A DNA stretch of 64,000 nucleotides, from assembly GCA_026225945.1 (NCBI GenBank), contig JAMJFZ010000181.1, positions 2,542,001 to 2,606,000 of the forward strand. Reading direction: 5' to 3'. The position numbers and the translations under genes are program-made. This document shows positions 53,901 through 60,199 of the stretch, one piece after another (within the stretch, counting starts at the first letter, position 1; each line of letters opens with the position of its first letter). This DNA is from Cricetomys ansorgei (taxonomy: Eukaryota > Chordata > Mammalia > Rodentia > Nesomyidae). The notes beneath the pieces were generated by a model. It saw only the letters and a program-made list of their open reading frames with translations. It was not told where the DNA came from and did not search any database.

Positions 53901-56900
53901 AGTATAATCATATCATATATAATCTCCTATCGTATAATCAGGAGTTCTCTGTAGTTTTTTAATAGGCCGTCAAAGCTAGAACTCCTTCAGTGGAGTGCAT
54001 GGCATCTTCTGGTTTTAGCCTGAACATTTTATCTTAAAATTAAATATTGTATTGCTTCATTTATTTCACTTATTGAATTTATGCTTTTATTTATACCAGC
54101 TTCCAACCAGAGGACCATACAACCTCCTAGGGTAAGTTCAAGTTTATTAAATAAATTGGGAACGATTGTTTGATGGATTAAAATAAGGGGTTGGTAATTG
54201 GAATATCGAACTGTTTTGCTCTCTGTTTAATGTGACATCAAATTAAGACAATGTTGAAATCATTTCAGGGCCTGTACATGAATGGGTCTCATTCTGTTGT
54301 AAAACTTATCTTGAGACATTTAAATACCAATGAGATAGGAGACATGATTCTGCAATATTACATTCACTTTATACACCCAGAATTGGAAATTCTATGGGAA
54401 AGAATATGGTTATCTCTTCCATCAGAAGGTAGTTGATTTCAATATGTCTCCCCATCTATTGGATTTGTTTGATGTGAATTCAGAGAATGAGTTTCAAGTA
54501 TAACAATAAGGAAGAAAAGTCTGTGTTAAGCTGATTTCATTTAAAATATATAGTCTGTAAGGTATATGCTGTTGAAAAAACTCTGTTCCTAATAATGATG
54601 CCTCCATTTTATCAGTATTTTTCTTTCCTGAAAGTACTACAGGTCTCATTGTATTTGCATTCCTTCATAATCTCTTTGGGAAGATTCTAAGCAAAAGAGC
54701 AAATTTAGGAGATGTATGAGAAAAAGAATACCGTATAGATTCATCACGGCAACAGGCCTGGGAATTCTTACATGGAATTAAGATCTGAGGGGGACTATAT
54801 TGTACTCCTGGAAATGAGGAGTGACAGATAAATCTGGTAGTCCCAAAGGACACACCCAAAGGGCAGGCTGGGGCAGGGTTTGTTAATTCCCCTCAGCCTG
54901 TTATTCTGAGAAGACTGGTGTCATAGCTATGTTAGGCACAAGCAGCCAGAAGTTTTCCTAGTGCCTCTTAGAGATAACCTGACAAATGGACCATTAAATC
55001 CTAACAATTTTCTTGCTGTTACTGAGTTCAATTTGCATGATGTGAAGATGATTCCGCTTCACTACCATCTTTTATTTAACTGTATTTTCTATCTGTAACT
55101 GCAGTTTGCATGTTTGTACATTAATACTTTCATGAGCAATTCTTGAACTGAGAATGGTGGGTGGAGTGGGAAATTTTACACAAAAAACACTAAGAAAATA
55201 ATATGGCTATTATTAAACTATTAACTAGCCTTGGGAAGCTTTGTTTCATTAGCTTTTACTGTCTTATTTTGCTTTTAGACCACTAGGATTCTCTGCTTAT
55301 AATACAGGATCAATGTTAGTGTAAGTTTTAGCATAAAAGACATAAAATAACATATATTATATATAAATATATTCTAAATATTTTCCAGAAAGCTGTAGAG
55401 GAGCCCCTTAACGGTATGTGATTATTATAAACTTAGTAGTCTTGGTTCATTAGTAGATCATAATTTGAACCGATCCTCAAAGACATTAGAATGCCTCTCA
55501 GTGCCTTGGGAAGAATCTAGTTTGGGAAATTTGTTTGTTTGCTTGCTTTTTTGTTCGTGTGTTTTTTTGCTGTGATCTCTTGATCTTTTTTTCTTGATTA
55601 CTCATCAGAAATTGGTAGTATTGCTTTTGCGATGTCCTCGCTGTCCTGTGCTATGGTAGTAGATTGCTTTTGCCAAGTGACATTTGGACAAGGGGACCAC
55701 TGACAAGATGAAGTGTCAGACCATCAGTGAAGAGAAAAAAATTCTCAGTGCCTTCCAGTTCTCATTTGTCAGTTTTAGAAAAATATATGCTGCTACCATG
55801 GAGTGAGACCACAGTGTTTCACTTACTTTCTCTGTTAATCTAGATCTGTATTCCCCAGTGAGTCTGTTTGCTTTGTGGACACTGTGGATGTGAGCCATAG
55901 AAATGCTTTGCAATGAATAATAGCCTCAAATGGGCCTCGCTGACTTATTGAGGCATAGCTGACATTGTGTTGCTGCATATTTGTTTGTTTTGAGATTATT
56001 TCTAACTCTGAAATCTTACTAACTGCCTTCTTTGCTTGTTACTAATCCTTAGCATTTAAAGAATCAAAAGGAATGATGAATGATGGTAAGTATAAAACTC
56101 AGCTGTCACTGTACACTGATTGATGTGTGGACATTAAAAAGAAAGCAAAGAGCTTTGTGAAATTATAACTTTTTTAAAAATAAAAGGGACACTGTCAATC
56201 ATGAATGTCCATATTTCTTGCTGTTTAAAACTTAGATCTAGTTTGTTATTGTGTTCTTTCTTTTCCCTACCATGGTGCCATTTTCCTGTAGGTGGATAAA
56301 GAACAAAAACTTGGAGGGTCTCATGAATCAGAGCCTCCTGGTTCCTCAGCAGAGCAGTTGGCACTCTTGATAAATGTGTTTCAGGCCATGTACCTGTTGC
56401 TTTCACCTTTAAAATGCCTTTTCTAAGGTGTCCAGATGTCCTGGAATAAGTTTTTCTCACCTCGACAGAGTTCCTTTTATATTCCTGAAGATGATTTTGT
56501 TGCACGTTACACTGGAGGTTGATATATCCACTTTCCAAAGCTGTAATTTAGTTCCAGTCTGCGGGAAAGAATGAGAGAGACAGAGACGTGTTTACTCACC
56601 CCAGCTTTCCCCTCTTTTCCAAACTCCAGATCAACAGCAGCATATGTTTTCGGAATATGACCAACACATGTACTTGTGAATTCTTACTAAAGAAGTCTGT
56701 GATTTTCACCTTAATGAATACATTTTTTTAACCTTAATACACTATGATTCTCCAGCTCCACTGACATCTAGTAACTCCATTTGTATTTTTATCTTATTTT
56801 CAAAAATATCTTCATACCATTAATACTTGCAACGCCTCCTTGTTCACGTAAAGACTTTGCTCTGTGTTTCACTATTGTAAAGCCTGTGACCTGCCTGTTG

Positions 56901-57968
56901 ACCTCCATAAGATGGAACTGCGGTAACACAGAAGGCTTTCTTCCCCAGAGCGCAATTAACTTCTGCATAAGATTAAAAACACTTCGATCATGTGCTGGGT
57001 GAGCTAAATTTAAAACAGTGTTCAGGCTTGTGTTTAACGGGGAGTCCAGAACGGTCCCATAGTTACAGGCTTTTGCCACAGCTTTTAAATGTGTGTTTTG
57101 CTACACAAGCCGCTGCTACCTAAAAATATTGTTTCTCGTGGGATTAAATGGAAAAGAATGCCAGGATTCTTGGCATGGTTTTTGCATGCTTACCCTCTGT
57201 GTCTTGTTTTTCATCTATTGTGTTCTTTCTTTTACCTACTGTGGTGTCATTTTTCTGTAAGCAAATAAAAAAAAAACAACTTTTCTCATTTGCAGAAAAT
57301 CAATGTAGAAACCTCAGTGCCTCCTTTGTTAATTTGCTTTAAAATATAAGTCTTTTTTTTTTCAAGTTACTGTATTGGGAAATTACATAAAGAAGTTTTG
57401 CTTTGAATGTTTACTTGTTTGCAGCACATGAGGTCTGTGATGACCTTGAAAATGCCCCAAATTTTGTCCACGTTAGGCTGATCACGGTTTGCTTTTTAGA
57501 TGTCAGTTGGTAGGTTCTTCTTCTGACACCCACTCTGGGATCATAGTGTGCTTTGTCACAGTGAATGGGATTCAAGGTGACTTCCCAAGGGCTTCGTCTT
57601 TACCTACGCTGGATCACAAGTCTCTTTCACTTAGATTAGCCAAATGGTATAAATCTAAAGTGAATGTGATAGAATATTATTCTTGGATCAATAACTTCTG
57701 CTTTGAAAGATCAACATCTCTTGCCTTTTGTTGAGCTTACCCAGCAACCAAGATTATCAGTCTGTGTTGATTCTATTTTCATTTGTCATTGGCATTTTAC
57801 TTACCAAGATGAATTTGCCTGATTCCTGTCTTTGACCTTTATAGCTACGTTTTCATTATTTTTTATGTACTATATCTGGAACAGTTTCAAGTTTTAGATC
57901 ATGTCTTAATGCGTAGGAAGCAGACATGAGTAGTGATTGAATGTCGATGTTTCAATTTTCCAGAATAA
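1103..57968 (+). CDS. Cd47: CD47 (integrin-associated protein), 11 coding exons plus one alternative stalk exon
   Basis: Joined coding exons: 1103-1148, 12040-12387, 31058-31147, 41337-41444, 42566-42658, 43581-43673, 45326-45418, 54100-54131, 55389-55413, 56053-56085, 57964-57968; 966 nt, 321 residues. Seen: a signal peptide (1-18) with Gln19 as predicted mature N-terminus; an IgV domain (about 19-130) with Cys41-Cys112 and the motif [16 protein letters not shown]; Cys33, whose partner in human CD47 is the loop cysteine matching Cys261 here; five hydrophobic segments near 141-161, 174-196, 207-228, 233-259 and 268-290; and a short tail ending KGMMNDE. Known for the family: a plasma-membrane ligand of SIRP-alpha (the 'don't eat me' signal), thrombospondin-1 receptor and integrin partner; the N-terminal Gln becomes pyroglutamate and contacts SIRP-alpha. 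Length matches human (323). The start has G at -3 and opens directly into the signal peptide. Identification is secure; isoform use is inferred from splice sites. Confidence 0.97.
6269..6439 (-). repeat. B1 SINE with intact target-site duplication
   Basis: On + it reads T-rich tail, then GAGACAGGGTTTCCCTGTTG, ending CACCACTGCCTGGCT, i.e. a B1 inserted antisense to CD47. It is flanked by perfect 11-bp copies of CCTAAGGCCAT at 6258-6268 and 6440-6450, which fix the insertion bounds. Confidence 0.93.
6935..7135 (-). repeat. MIR SINE (ancient)
   Basis: Diverged but collinear with the MIR reverse complement: a Ttattaaatcttcac block, gaagtagatgctactactct, ggatactgaggtacagagctt, then TCTGACTCCAGAGTGGGTGC and CTCTTAACTAC. 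Confidence 0.7.
7780..8165 (+). repeat. Rodent interspersed repeat, type A
   Basis: Begins tctattgctgcgatgagacact and ends near tattcaaacatatgag and a ccaca-like end, a common rodent medium-reiteration repeat whose library name I cannot confirm. A second copy lies at 39988-40360. The ORF inside it is not a gene. Confidence 0.5.
9808..9830 (+). repeat. A-23 homopolymer
   Basis: Uninterrupted run of 23 A; no SINE body is recognised before it. Confidence 0.9.
12040..12387 (+). CDS. Cd47: CD47 exon 2: IgV ectodomain
   Basis: 348 nt, phase 1 in and out, between a TTTTTCAG acceptor and a GTGAGT donor; residues 16-131. The exon holds the whole V-type Ig domain: Cys33, Cys41, WKL at 58-60 (core Trp58), the DGNKN region at 69-73, and NYTC with Cys112. 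N-X-S/T sequons are at Asn34, 61, 62, 74, 85 and 109. The FG loop LSREGK (117-122) corresponds to the SIRP-alpha-binding loop of human CD47. The stretch before GNYTC is two residues shorter than in human, as in mouse. Residues 61-90 differ most from mouse and rat, in the part of the domain carrying several sequons. Confidence 0.96.
12825..12965 (+). repeat. Old B1-like SINE
   Basis: Degenerate copy: tggctggcacctatag, then aagtttgaggccagccaggg and tcatttcaaaaacaac. It lies between exon 2 and the stalk exon. Confidence 0.5.
13197..13335 (+). repeat. Old B1-like SINE
   Basis: Degenerate copy with ggtggcccaagcctgacctt, cctgaggcaggag, tgagttccaggctaccc and agaccccacctcacc. It ends about 100 nt before the stalk exon, so the exon is not part of the SINE. 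Confidence 0.5.
13433..13516 (+). CDS. Cd47: CD47 alternative stalk exon (84 nt, cassette)
   Basis: Located 1,045 nt after exon 2, with a pyrimidine-rich acceptor ending TCTTATAG and a weaker donor G|GTAATC. It is phase 1 in and out, so inclusion adds 28 residues between the Ig domain and the first membrane segment (349 residues with the full tail). The peptide begins [14 protein letters not shown] and ends EDKGGCKL: two cysteines 17 residues apart, a new N-H-T sequon and an acidic patch. From memory, a mouse CD47 isoform carries a related insert of about 21 residues with the same start and the same GGCKL end; human CD47 is not known to me to have one. The open frame and conserved ends support a real cassette exon. 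Tissue use is unknown. Confidence 0.85.
   Translation, partial: PSTLTKVQPVLTTQPLQGTRRIKEVAN
13704..13735 (+). repeat. T-rich tract
   Basis: Nearly pure T with scattered C, about 190 nt after the stalk exon. Confidence 0.8.
15632..15667 (+). repeat. (CA)n microsatellite
   Basis: About 18 uninterrupted CA units inside the L1 3' region. Confidence 0.95.
17487..17538 (+). repeat. (GGTA/GATA)n microsatellite
   Basis: Imperfect tetranucleotide units (gata, ggta, gtta) inside the L1. Confidence 0.85.
18751..18773 (+). repeat. T-23 homopolymer
   Basis: Uninterrupted T run within the antisense L1. Confidence 0.9.
20815..21900 (-). mobile_element. Second LINE-1 3' fragment, antisense
   Basis: Starts with a stretch like the L1 3' UTR of the preceding copy (gttaacatacagaac; ttgttcttgctgggtcccc) and then runs into ORF2 C-terminal reverse complement: cagcacttactgtttg, ctgactagaacgagatgg, tttttggagttctttatag, cccatcctgtaggttgtc. 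5'-truncated and frame-broken. Confidence 0.7.
21240..21289 (+). repeat. (GT)n microsatellite
   Basis: About 25 uninterrupted TG units followed by tatacacacacg, which can pair back onto the tract. Confidence 0.95.
22300..23450 (-). mobile_element. Rodent L1 (Lx-type) 3'-end-like fragment, interrupted
   Basis: Two blocks, about 22300-22620 (ttttcatacacgcatataatgcattttgatcatattc) and 23105-23450 (aaagaaaacatccctcccc, ccattaactgcc, gcagttcttgtg, cttctgagatg), match consecutive parts of one rodent repeat also present at 51.3 and 52.1 kb. The middle is a later insertion. The family name and orientation are from memory. Confidence 0.5.
22620..23105 (+). mobile_element. LTR-like insertion (solo LTR candidate)
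   Basis: Sequence interrupting the L1-type element. It has two tandem imperfect units of about 30 nt (gcctccttgtttagctgta / gcctcctggtttagttgtt), a TATA-like ctgttgtataaagtaaaca at 22932-22950 and a (GTCT)n stretch at 23014-23031, a layout typical of a rodent endogenous-retrovirus LTR. I could not fix TG...CA ends or a target duplication, and no retroviral coding sequence was seen beside it. Confidence 0.4.
23640..23830 (-). repeat. MIR SINE (ancient)
   Basis: Diverged match to the MIR reverse complement: catttacctgagtacat, ttatgtcatgtgctgtgct, aatgagattcaagtaatg, tgttcaaggtcaatgacaca, ggattttaacc. Confidence 0.55.
24840..26200 (-). mobile_element. Rodent L1 (Lx-type) 3'-region-like element
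   Basis: Contains the common rodent motifs aaatacacaaatacaaac, ttgatattggataacca, tcctggggaagactatttc and cttcatgggtgtagc. A second copy of the same family in the same orientation lies at 49880-51240. Family name uncertain; no coding capacity seen. Confidence 0.55.
25031..25090 (+). repeat. (CA)n microsatellite, interrupted
   Basis: 16 CA units followed by a variant stretch with TACACGCACACATGCG and more CA. It sits inside the L1-type element. Confidence 0.9.
26705..26825 (-). repeat. Old B1-like SINE
   Basis: Reads gacagggcctagctatatag, caggctggccttgaaatcat, tgagtgttgagattacagaa, gtgcaccatcatgac: an antisense B1/proto-B1. Confidence 0.65.
27718..27860 (+). repeat. B3/B2-type SINE ending in (CA)n
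   Basis: Starts tagcaagatgatgtagcaag, continues with ccctggacacacatggtag and aggagagaacc, and ends in a 12-unit CA tract at 27835-27858, as in B2/B3 copies. Confidence 0.6.
27900..28250 (+). repeat. Ancient LINE-like (L2-type) fragment, tentative
   Basis: Pyrimidine-rich stretch with cccaacacgatcttgcctc, ggttccttcccatgcaagac and aaggtcttttcaagtgtccc, resembling old mammalian LINE 3' regions. The overlapping 107-codon ORF has no domain. Confidence 0.3.
28970..29352 (+). repeat. Rodent interspersed repeat, type B
   Basis: Starts gggtttctattgcagcgata and ends gttgacctaaaactagctag. Common in rodent genomes; possibly a hAT-related URR1-like element, from memory. The copy at 39463-39850 is in the opposite orientation. 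Confidence 0.55.
30110..30215 (-). repeat. Partial MIR-like SINE
   Basis: Short match to the MIR reverse complement (cagttatcgagcacatagtg; aaaccctttacatatataatc), cut short by the B1 inserted next to it. Confidence 0.4.
30226..30408 (+). repeat. B1 SINE
   Basis: gccgagcagtggtggcgcat, gtttgaggccagcctggtct, gagaaaccctgtctcag, then an A-rich tail with CAAA units. A (gaggca)n duplication replaces part of the usual cagcactcgg region. Confidence 0.92.
30640..30880 (+). repeat. B3 SINE
   Basis: ggtccggtggataaagt, gtctgagttcagcccagc, cactggagaggcagagacag, gagagaccctgactcaaaaa, taaggtggagagcta: the B3 body in order. Confidence 0.75.
31058..31147 (+). CDS. Cd47: CD47 exon 3: membrane-proximal stalk and TM1
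   Basis: 90 nt, phase 1 to 1, acceptor CTCCACAG, donor GTAAGT. Residues 132-161: ASWFSPNEK followed by [16 protein letters not shown]. The SWFSPNE motif and first membrane span are near-invariant between rodent and human CD47. Ala132 is made by joining the last G of exon 2 to CT. Confidence 0.96.
   Translation, partial: LRGFLQMKKSSLLFSLFWLYSYSGESSVF
31226..31267 (+). other. Candidate cryptic (poison) exon in intron 3
   Basis: Flanked by a strong acceptor (TTTTTTTCCAG) and a near-perfect donor (GAG|GTAAGT) only 78 nt after exon 3. It is 42 nt, so it keeps the downstream frame, but it has an in-frame TGA at 31264-31266 after 13 codons. Inclusion would stop the protein just after the first membrane span and should trigger decay. 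Splice signals only; no transcript evidence. Confidence 0.35.
31893..32092 (-). repeat. B2/B3-family SINE
   Basis: Antisense copy ending ttgagccatttctccagccc, with cccctggaactagagttgca and gtgctgggaactgactgaat upstream. Confidence 0.85.
33610..33835 (-). repeat. MIR SINE (ancient)
   Basis: Diverged: agcagctgaatatttgtgga, cactgtgccaagtgctctt, atttatttcccacagac, aagataagagacaggcag, gacca..agatc. Confidence 0.55.
34320..34485 (-). repeat. Rodent interspersed repeat, type B fragment
   Basis: Only the end block remains: atcaaccctttcctttcaca, gttgcttttggttatggtgt, ttatcacagcaacgg. Same orientation as the copy at 39463. Confidence 0.5.
34890..35010 (+). repeat. Old tRNA/7SL-derived SINE remnant
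   Basis: Degenerate ggttggtggtctactcctgt, atcatagcgttacagag, ccagatctacatagcaagaa, then an A-rich tail. Confidence 0.35.
37612..37735 (+). repeat. Old B1-like SINE
   Basis: ggcactgtggttcactccc, cagcacttgaaagacagagg, gattcaaggccatcatgggc, tacatagtaagactgtatca. Confidence 0.6.
37845..37965 (+). repeat. B1 SINE with internal deletion
   Basis: gggctgggtgtgatgctaca, then a jump to tagcctggtctgtaaagtga, aggccagccagagctacaca, gtgaaaccctgtctccaaaa. Confidence 0.75.
38125..38330 (+). repeat. B1 SINE followed by a (GAAA/GGGA)n tail
   Basis: aaccaggtgtgttcgtgtaa, tttgaggccagcttggtcta, gttctaggacagccaggact, then a purine-only microsatellite at about 38263-38315 grown from the A-tail. Confidence 0.85.
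39463..39850 (-). repeat. Rodent interspersed repeat, type B
   Basis: Reverse orientation of the 28970 copy: cctagttagctttaactgtc, cagattggcctgtgggtgaa, ggagggctcagcccactgtg, cctttcctcccctgagttgt, atcatagcaacaggaaagaa. Confidence 0.6.
39988..40360 (+). repeat. Rodent interspersed repeat, type A
   Basis: ttttgttgctatgataaaat, catgaccaaaagcaatg, ending gcagttctcattcaaaccat. It contains the alternating GT/GC/CA palindrome at 40156-40187. Confidence 0.55.
41337..41444 (+). CDS. Cd47: CD47 exon 4: first intracellular loop and TM2
   Basis: 108 nt, phase 1 to 1, after a long T/C-rich acceptor ending TTTAAG; donor GTAAAG. Residues 162-197: the basic loop [12 protein letters not shown] followed by the hydrophobic span [20 protein letters not shown]. 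Mouse and rat, as I remember them, have SSHTNKR here, so His to Arg at 169 is a species difference. Confidence 0.96.
42566..42658 (+). CDS. Cd47: CD47 exon 5: extracellular loop and TM3
   Basis: 93 nt, phase 1 to 1, acceptor TTAATAG, donor GTGAGT. Residues 198-228: [20 protein letters not shown] then a span ending in NVFMI. N204-A-S is a glycosylation sequon also present in human CD47. The loop reads GEYP, between mouse GEKP and human GEYS as remembered. Confidence 0.96.
43581..43673 (+). CDS. Cd47: CD47 exon 6: TM4
   Basis: 93 nt, phase 1 to 1, acceptor CCTCCCCAG, donor GTGAGT. Residues 229-259: [18 protein letters not shown] continuing into a span ending CLCIM. A longer open stretch runs through this exon into both flanking introns (43451-43933); it is an accident of frame, not a separate gene. 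Confidence 0.96.
44886..44910 (+). repeat. (GT)n microsatellite
   Basis: 12 GT units between ATATAT and ATGTGTATA. Confidence 0.9.
44958..45116 (-). repeat. B1 SINE
   Basis: tcaagacagggtttctctgt, gctggcctcgaactcacaga, gtgctgggattaaaggcatg, ending accaccgcccagctt; antisense to CD47, with AATATTTT-like flanks. Confidence 0.92.
45148..45238 (+). repeat. ID SINE (BC1/tRNA-Ala-derived)
   Basis: gctggggtgtagctcagtgg, tagtgctatttgcctagta, gaattgggaacctagcat, then an A-rich tail. The tRNA-like A and B boxes are diverged. Confidence 0.75.
45326..45418 (+). CDS. Cd47: CD47 exon 7: extracellular loop cysteine and TM5
   Basis: 93 nt, phase 1 to 1, acceptor TCTACAG, donor GTAAGT. Residues 260-290: [20 protein letters not shown] then a span ending YMKFV. 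Cys261 matches human Cys263, which forms the long-range disulfide to Cys33 that ties the Ig domain to the membrane bundle. Confidence 0.96.
48490..49090. repeat. Probable rodent interspersed repeat, unclassified
   Basis: The stretch with ccaaaatctaatttggtgaa, ccaatgagttttattggagt and catcaccaaaagcccac recalls a common rodent repeat, but I cannot name it or fix its ends. Confidence 0.35.
49880..51240 (-). mobile_element. Rodent L1 (Lx-type) 3'-region-like element
   Basis: Same family and orientation as 24840-26200: agccatattgttgagatttc, tcatgggtgcagc, agaaggttctttgatgagag, agtggctataataggttctc, tgactgagcagacct-like text and gactgttgattgcttttctc. Non-coding. Confidence 0.55.
51300..51960 (-). 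mobile_element. Rodent L1 (Lx-type) fragment with internal duplication
   Basis: ttttcatacatgcgtacaat, agcagccatcaactgccaga, gcagttcttgtgtaagcaac, atcatgtccaggaggcag. The element carries a 23-bp direct duplication with GAT/ATC arms. Confidence 0.5.
52080..52980 (-). mobile_element. Rodent L1 (Lx-type)-like fragment
   Basis: ttttcatacatgtatacagt, caccccccacatcaaccca, agtttaatagtggagaccca: similar opening block to the copies at 22.3 and 51.3 kb, diverging later. Confidence 0.4.
53295..53321 (+). repeat. T-27 homopolymer
   Basis: Uninterrupted T run in intron 7; no SINE body is evident beside it. Confidence 0.9.
54100..54131 (+). CDS. Cd47: CD47 exon 8: proximal cytoplasmic tail
   Basis: 32 nt, acceptor TTTATACCAG, donor GTAAGT; enters in phase 1 and leaves in phase 0. 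Encodes [11 protein letters not shown] (291-301), common to all CD47 tail isoforms. Because it ends on a whole codon, the next exon chosen sets the C-terminus. Confidence 0.95.
54269..54428 (+). other. Exon-like segment in intron 8, open in the tail frame
   Basis: 160 nt between TCATTTCAG and AAG|GTAGTT. Read in phase 0 from exon 8 it has no stop for 53 codons ([12 protein letters not shown]... to ...LSLPSEG) and leaves in phase 1, the same phase signature as exon 9, so it could replace exon 9 and continue into exon 10 or 11 in frame. The acceptor has only a modest pyrimidine tract. The peptide resembles nothing I recognise. Chance is possible. Confidence 0.3.
55389..55413 (+). CDS. Cd47: CD47 exon 9: alternative tail exon
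   Basis: 25 nt, acceptor ATTTTCCAG, donor GTATGT; phase 0 in, phase 1 out. Encodes KAVEEPLN (302-309), identical to the human tail segment. Inclusion with direct splicing to exon 11 gives a tail ending EEPLNE (310 residues in total). Confidence 0.93.
56053..56085 (+). CDS. Cd47: CD47 exon 10: alternative tail exon
   Basis: 33 nt, acceptor AATCCTTAG, donor GTAAGT; phase 1 to 1. Encodes [11 protein letters not shown] (310-320), identical to the human longest-tail form. Frame-neutral cassette. Confidence 0.93.
57964..57968 (+). CDS. Cd47: CD47 exon 11, coding start: two frame-dependent C-termini
   Basis: The terminal exon begins AATAAGTGA after the acceptor AATTTTCCAG. Entered in phase 1 (from exon 9 or 10) it gives Glu321 then TAA. 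Entered in phase 0 (straight from exon 8) it gives Asn-Lys then TGA at 57970-57972, a 303-residue short-tail protein. This is the human arrangement, where the short form ends PPRNN. Confidence 0.92.
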
Positions 57969-58174
57969 GTGACTGGAAGTGCTGGACTGTGACTAGAAAG
58001 TCAGACGTGAAGGAATACACTTGTGTTTAAGCACCATGGCCTTGTCGACTCACAGCTGGGAAGAAGAAAACAAACAAGCAACAGTAACTGGCTTTCGTCT
58101 GTGAAAGAACATGTCACTGACCCATAAATGATCATTACAGTTAAGTTTATATTCAAAGCAGCTGTAATTTACTT

Positions 58175-58180
58175 AATAAA
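58175..58180 (+). terminator. Proximal poly(A) signal AATAAA (short 3' UTR)
   Basis: Canonical hexamer about 210 nt into the terminal exon, with T-rich sequence (tattgtttct) about 45 nt downstream. Use would give a short-UTR mRNA lacking every long U-rich tract. Human CD47 is known to make short and long 3' UTR forms; whether this exact site is used here is inferred. Confidence 0.5.
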
Positions 58181-58663
58181 AAGAATATATGATCTATGTC
58201 ATGTAACCAATTGAAATCCATTTTTCTATTGTTTCTACTCAACTAGGGGCAAAAGTTTCAGGGGCAACTTCCAAGAATGATGCTTGTTAGATCCTTAAGT
58301 CTCTGGATACTGGGTTTGATTTGATTCTGGATGAGACTTGCCTAGCACTAACCTGATGGTTACCCAGGGATACCTATGAAATACAATGGTATCCTGCAAG
58401 CCTTAGTAAACTCAGGTTCCCAGCAGCTCTGTCGCCTATGCTGCTGGAGGAATAACATGACTGCCACTTCTGGGTCACAGGCATAGAGACTGAAGTAGAA
58501 AAGACGAATTTGGTTGGTCAGATCCCGTATACCCCTCTGTGTGCTATGAAATTGTTGGCACTAGTATCTTCATTCTTGGGGGTTGCCGCCAATTCACACA
58601 TCACCCCGTTGACATGCAGTACACCCAGATTTTGGATACTTTTCTTTTAAAGGTGTGATTTTC

Positions 58664-58685
58664 TTTTTTTTTTTTTTTTTTTTTT
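58664..58685 (+). promoter_or_regulatory. U-22 tract in the 3' UTR
   Basis: Transcribed as a continuous run of 22 U about 490 nt past the proximal poly(A) signal. It is a candidate HuR-type binding site in the long-UTR mRNA. Function is inferred from human CD47, where HuR binding to the long UTR is reported. Confidence 0.45.
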
Positions 58686-60199
58686 GCCCACAACACTCTG
58701 AACCCTGTCCTGTCCTGCTCCTTGCGTTTGCGGTACGAGATCGGAGTCCCTTTTCTCCTCTTCACACACGGTCCTGTGACACGATAGTATCCGTGGCAGA
58801 AAGGAGCCAGACTTGTTCTCAAAGCACTGTGCTCGTACTCTTCAGCAAAGAAAAATTAAAAAATAGACATAAAATAGCTATGGTTGTAACATATGTATTC
58901 CAGACCTCTGGTTGGAAGGCAAAAACCTACAGTGTTTCTTCCCATGTTTTCTGATCGGAGGCATGACAAAGCAAGACTGAAATCTGAACCCCGCGTCTCC
59001 TGCATGGCAACATGTGTCTCCGTCAGGCCCTAGAAAGGCCCAGGGAGGGGGTTTTATGCCTGTTGTCTCTTTGTTGCATGACGAACACTCATCACCTTCC
59101 TCCTGTATCCTGCCTCCTGCTTCCTCCTCCTCCCCTAAGTTTGAAAACTAAAACAAAGCCACCACATTCCCTACCTGGTTAGAAGAGAACCAGTGTCCTG
59201 ACATGTGATCGCATGGAGTACTTTTTAGATTATTAGCACTTGTTTTTTTACCTCGTTTGTGGGCGTGTTTGTGTGTGCTCATGTGTAAGGTAGGCACAGG
59301 CATCTTCTGTACGGACTAACAAGGCATCTACAGAAGAGAAAATGCTAACGTTGTGCTTTTAGTAAATACATTTTAAAACACAGGTCCTTATTGGGTGGAA
59401 TTATATCTGATGCAAATATTTGATCACTTTAAAACTAGGTAATGTGCCAAGCTTTTTTGAGTGCTCACCAGTGCCCTATAAAAAAAAAAATTACCAGTAA
59501 CGTTTCCTGTTTGGGTAATAAGACATTCCTGTTCGTGGTTGCATTACTAATGGTCATTTCTCCTTAGTCCATTGAATGTTTCCATGTGCCTCTTGTATGC
59601 CAAATTTATTGTCATCTTTCATGTGGGGACCAAGCGGTTTGTCCATGGCAAACCTAAACTTACGACCTGCCGAGGCCTCTCAGAAAACTGACCACACTAC
59701 CAAGATAGTGCTTTTCAAAGAAAACTAGGTTTCCTCCCTGATTCTGTAATTCTTCAAAATATTAGTGTGTAGAGAGGGAGCTGAATGTCTTTACACAAAC
59801 CTGACGGCTCCTGGATGCTTTTCTTTTCCCTTCTGAAAATATTTCCACTTTGCTCATATTGTTGGTTACTTTGAAATCAGTTTTGAAGAAGAGAGCAAAA
59901 AGCAGATGGACTTGGAACAGATCCAGATTCTCCTATTCTCTATTAAGAAAATCGGGTGTGAAAGCCTTTATAGTCAAATTTTTTATGAACTAAAGTTATT
60001 CCTTTTAATGTGTAGTCAATGCCTCTCTACTTGGGGTTCAGTCTTGGGTCTTAACCAGCTGTCATGTTCTCGTTGCCGCCTGCCATTTGAGGCATCGAGG
60101 CCCTAGACAGTGCCACTGGTGGTATCCAGGGCAACATGAGATGAACTCAACTCTTGCTCTTAGTTATCAACTTCTCTGTGTAAGGGACCGCAGCAGCAA

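Larger units (their letters stand above)
45419..54099. other. Cd47: CD47 intron 7
   Basis: 8.7 kb. From 45.4 to 48.4 kb no repeat or gene was recognised. From 48.5 to 53 kb it is largely rodent repeats. 53.3-54.1 kb is again unassigned. Confidence 0.8.
54132..57963. other. Cd47: CD47 introns 8, 9 and 10
   Basis: Introns of 1,257, 639 and 1,878 nt surround the alternative tail exons. No clear interspersed repeat was seen. Intron 8 holds the exon-like segment at 54269-54428. Confidence 0.8.

Noticed and set aside
56134..56538. 134-codon minus-strand ORF in intron 10
   Set aside because: No similarity recognised, antisense to CD47, and no sign of a processed pseudogene such as an adjoining poly(A) tail or target duplication.
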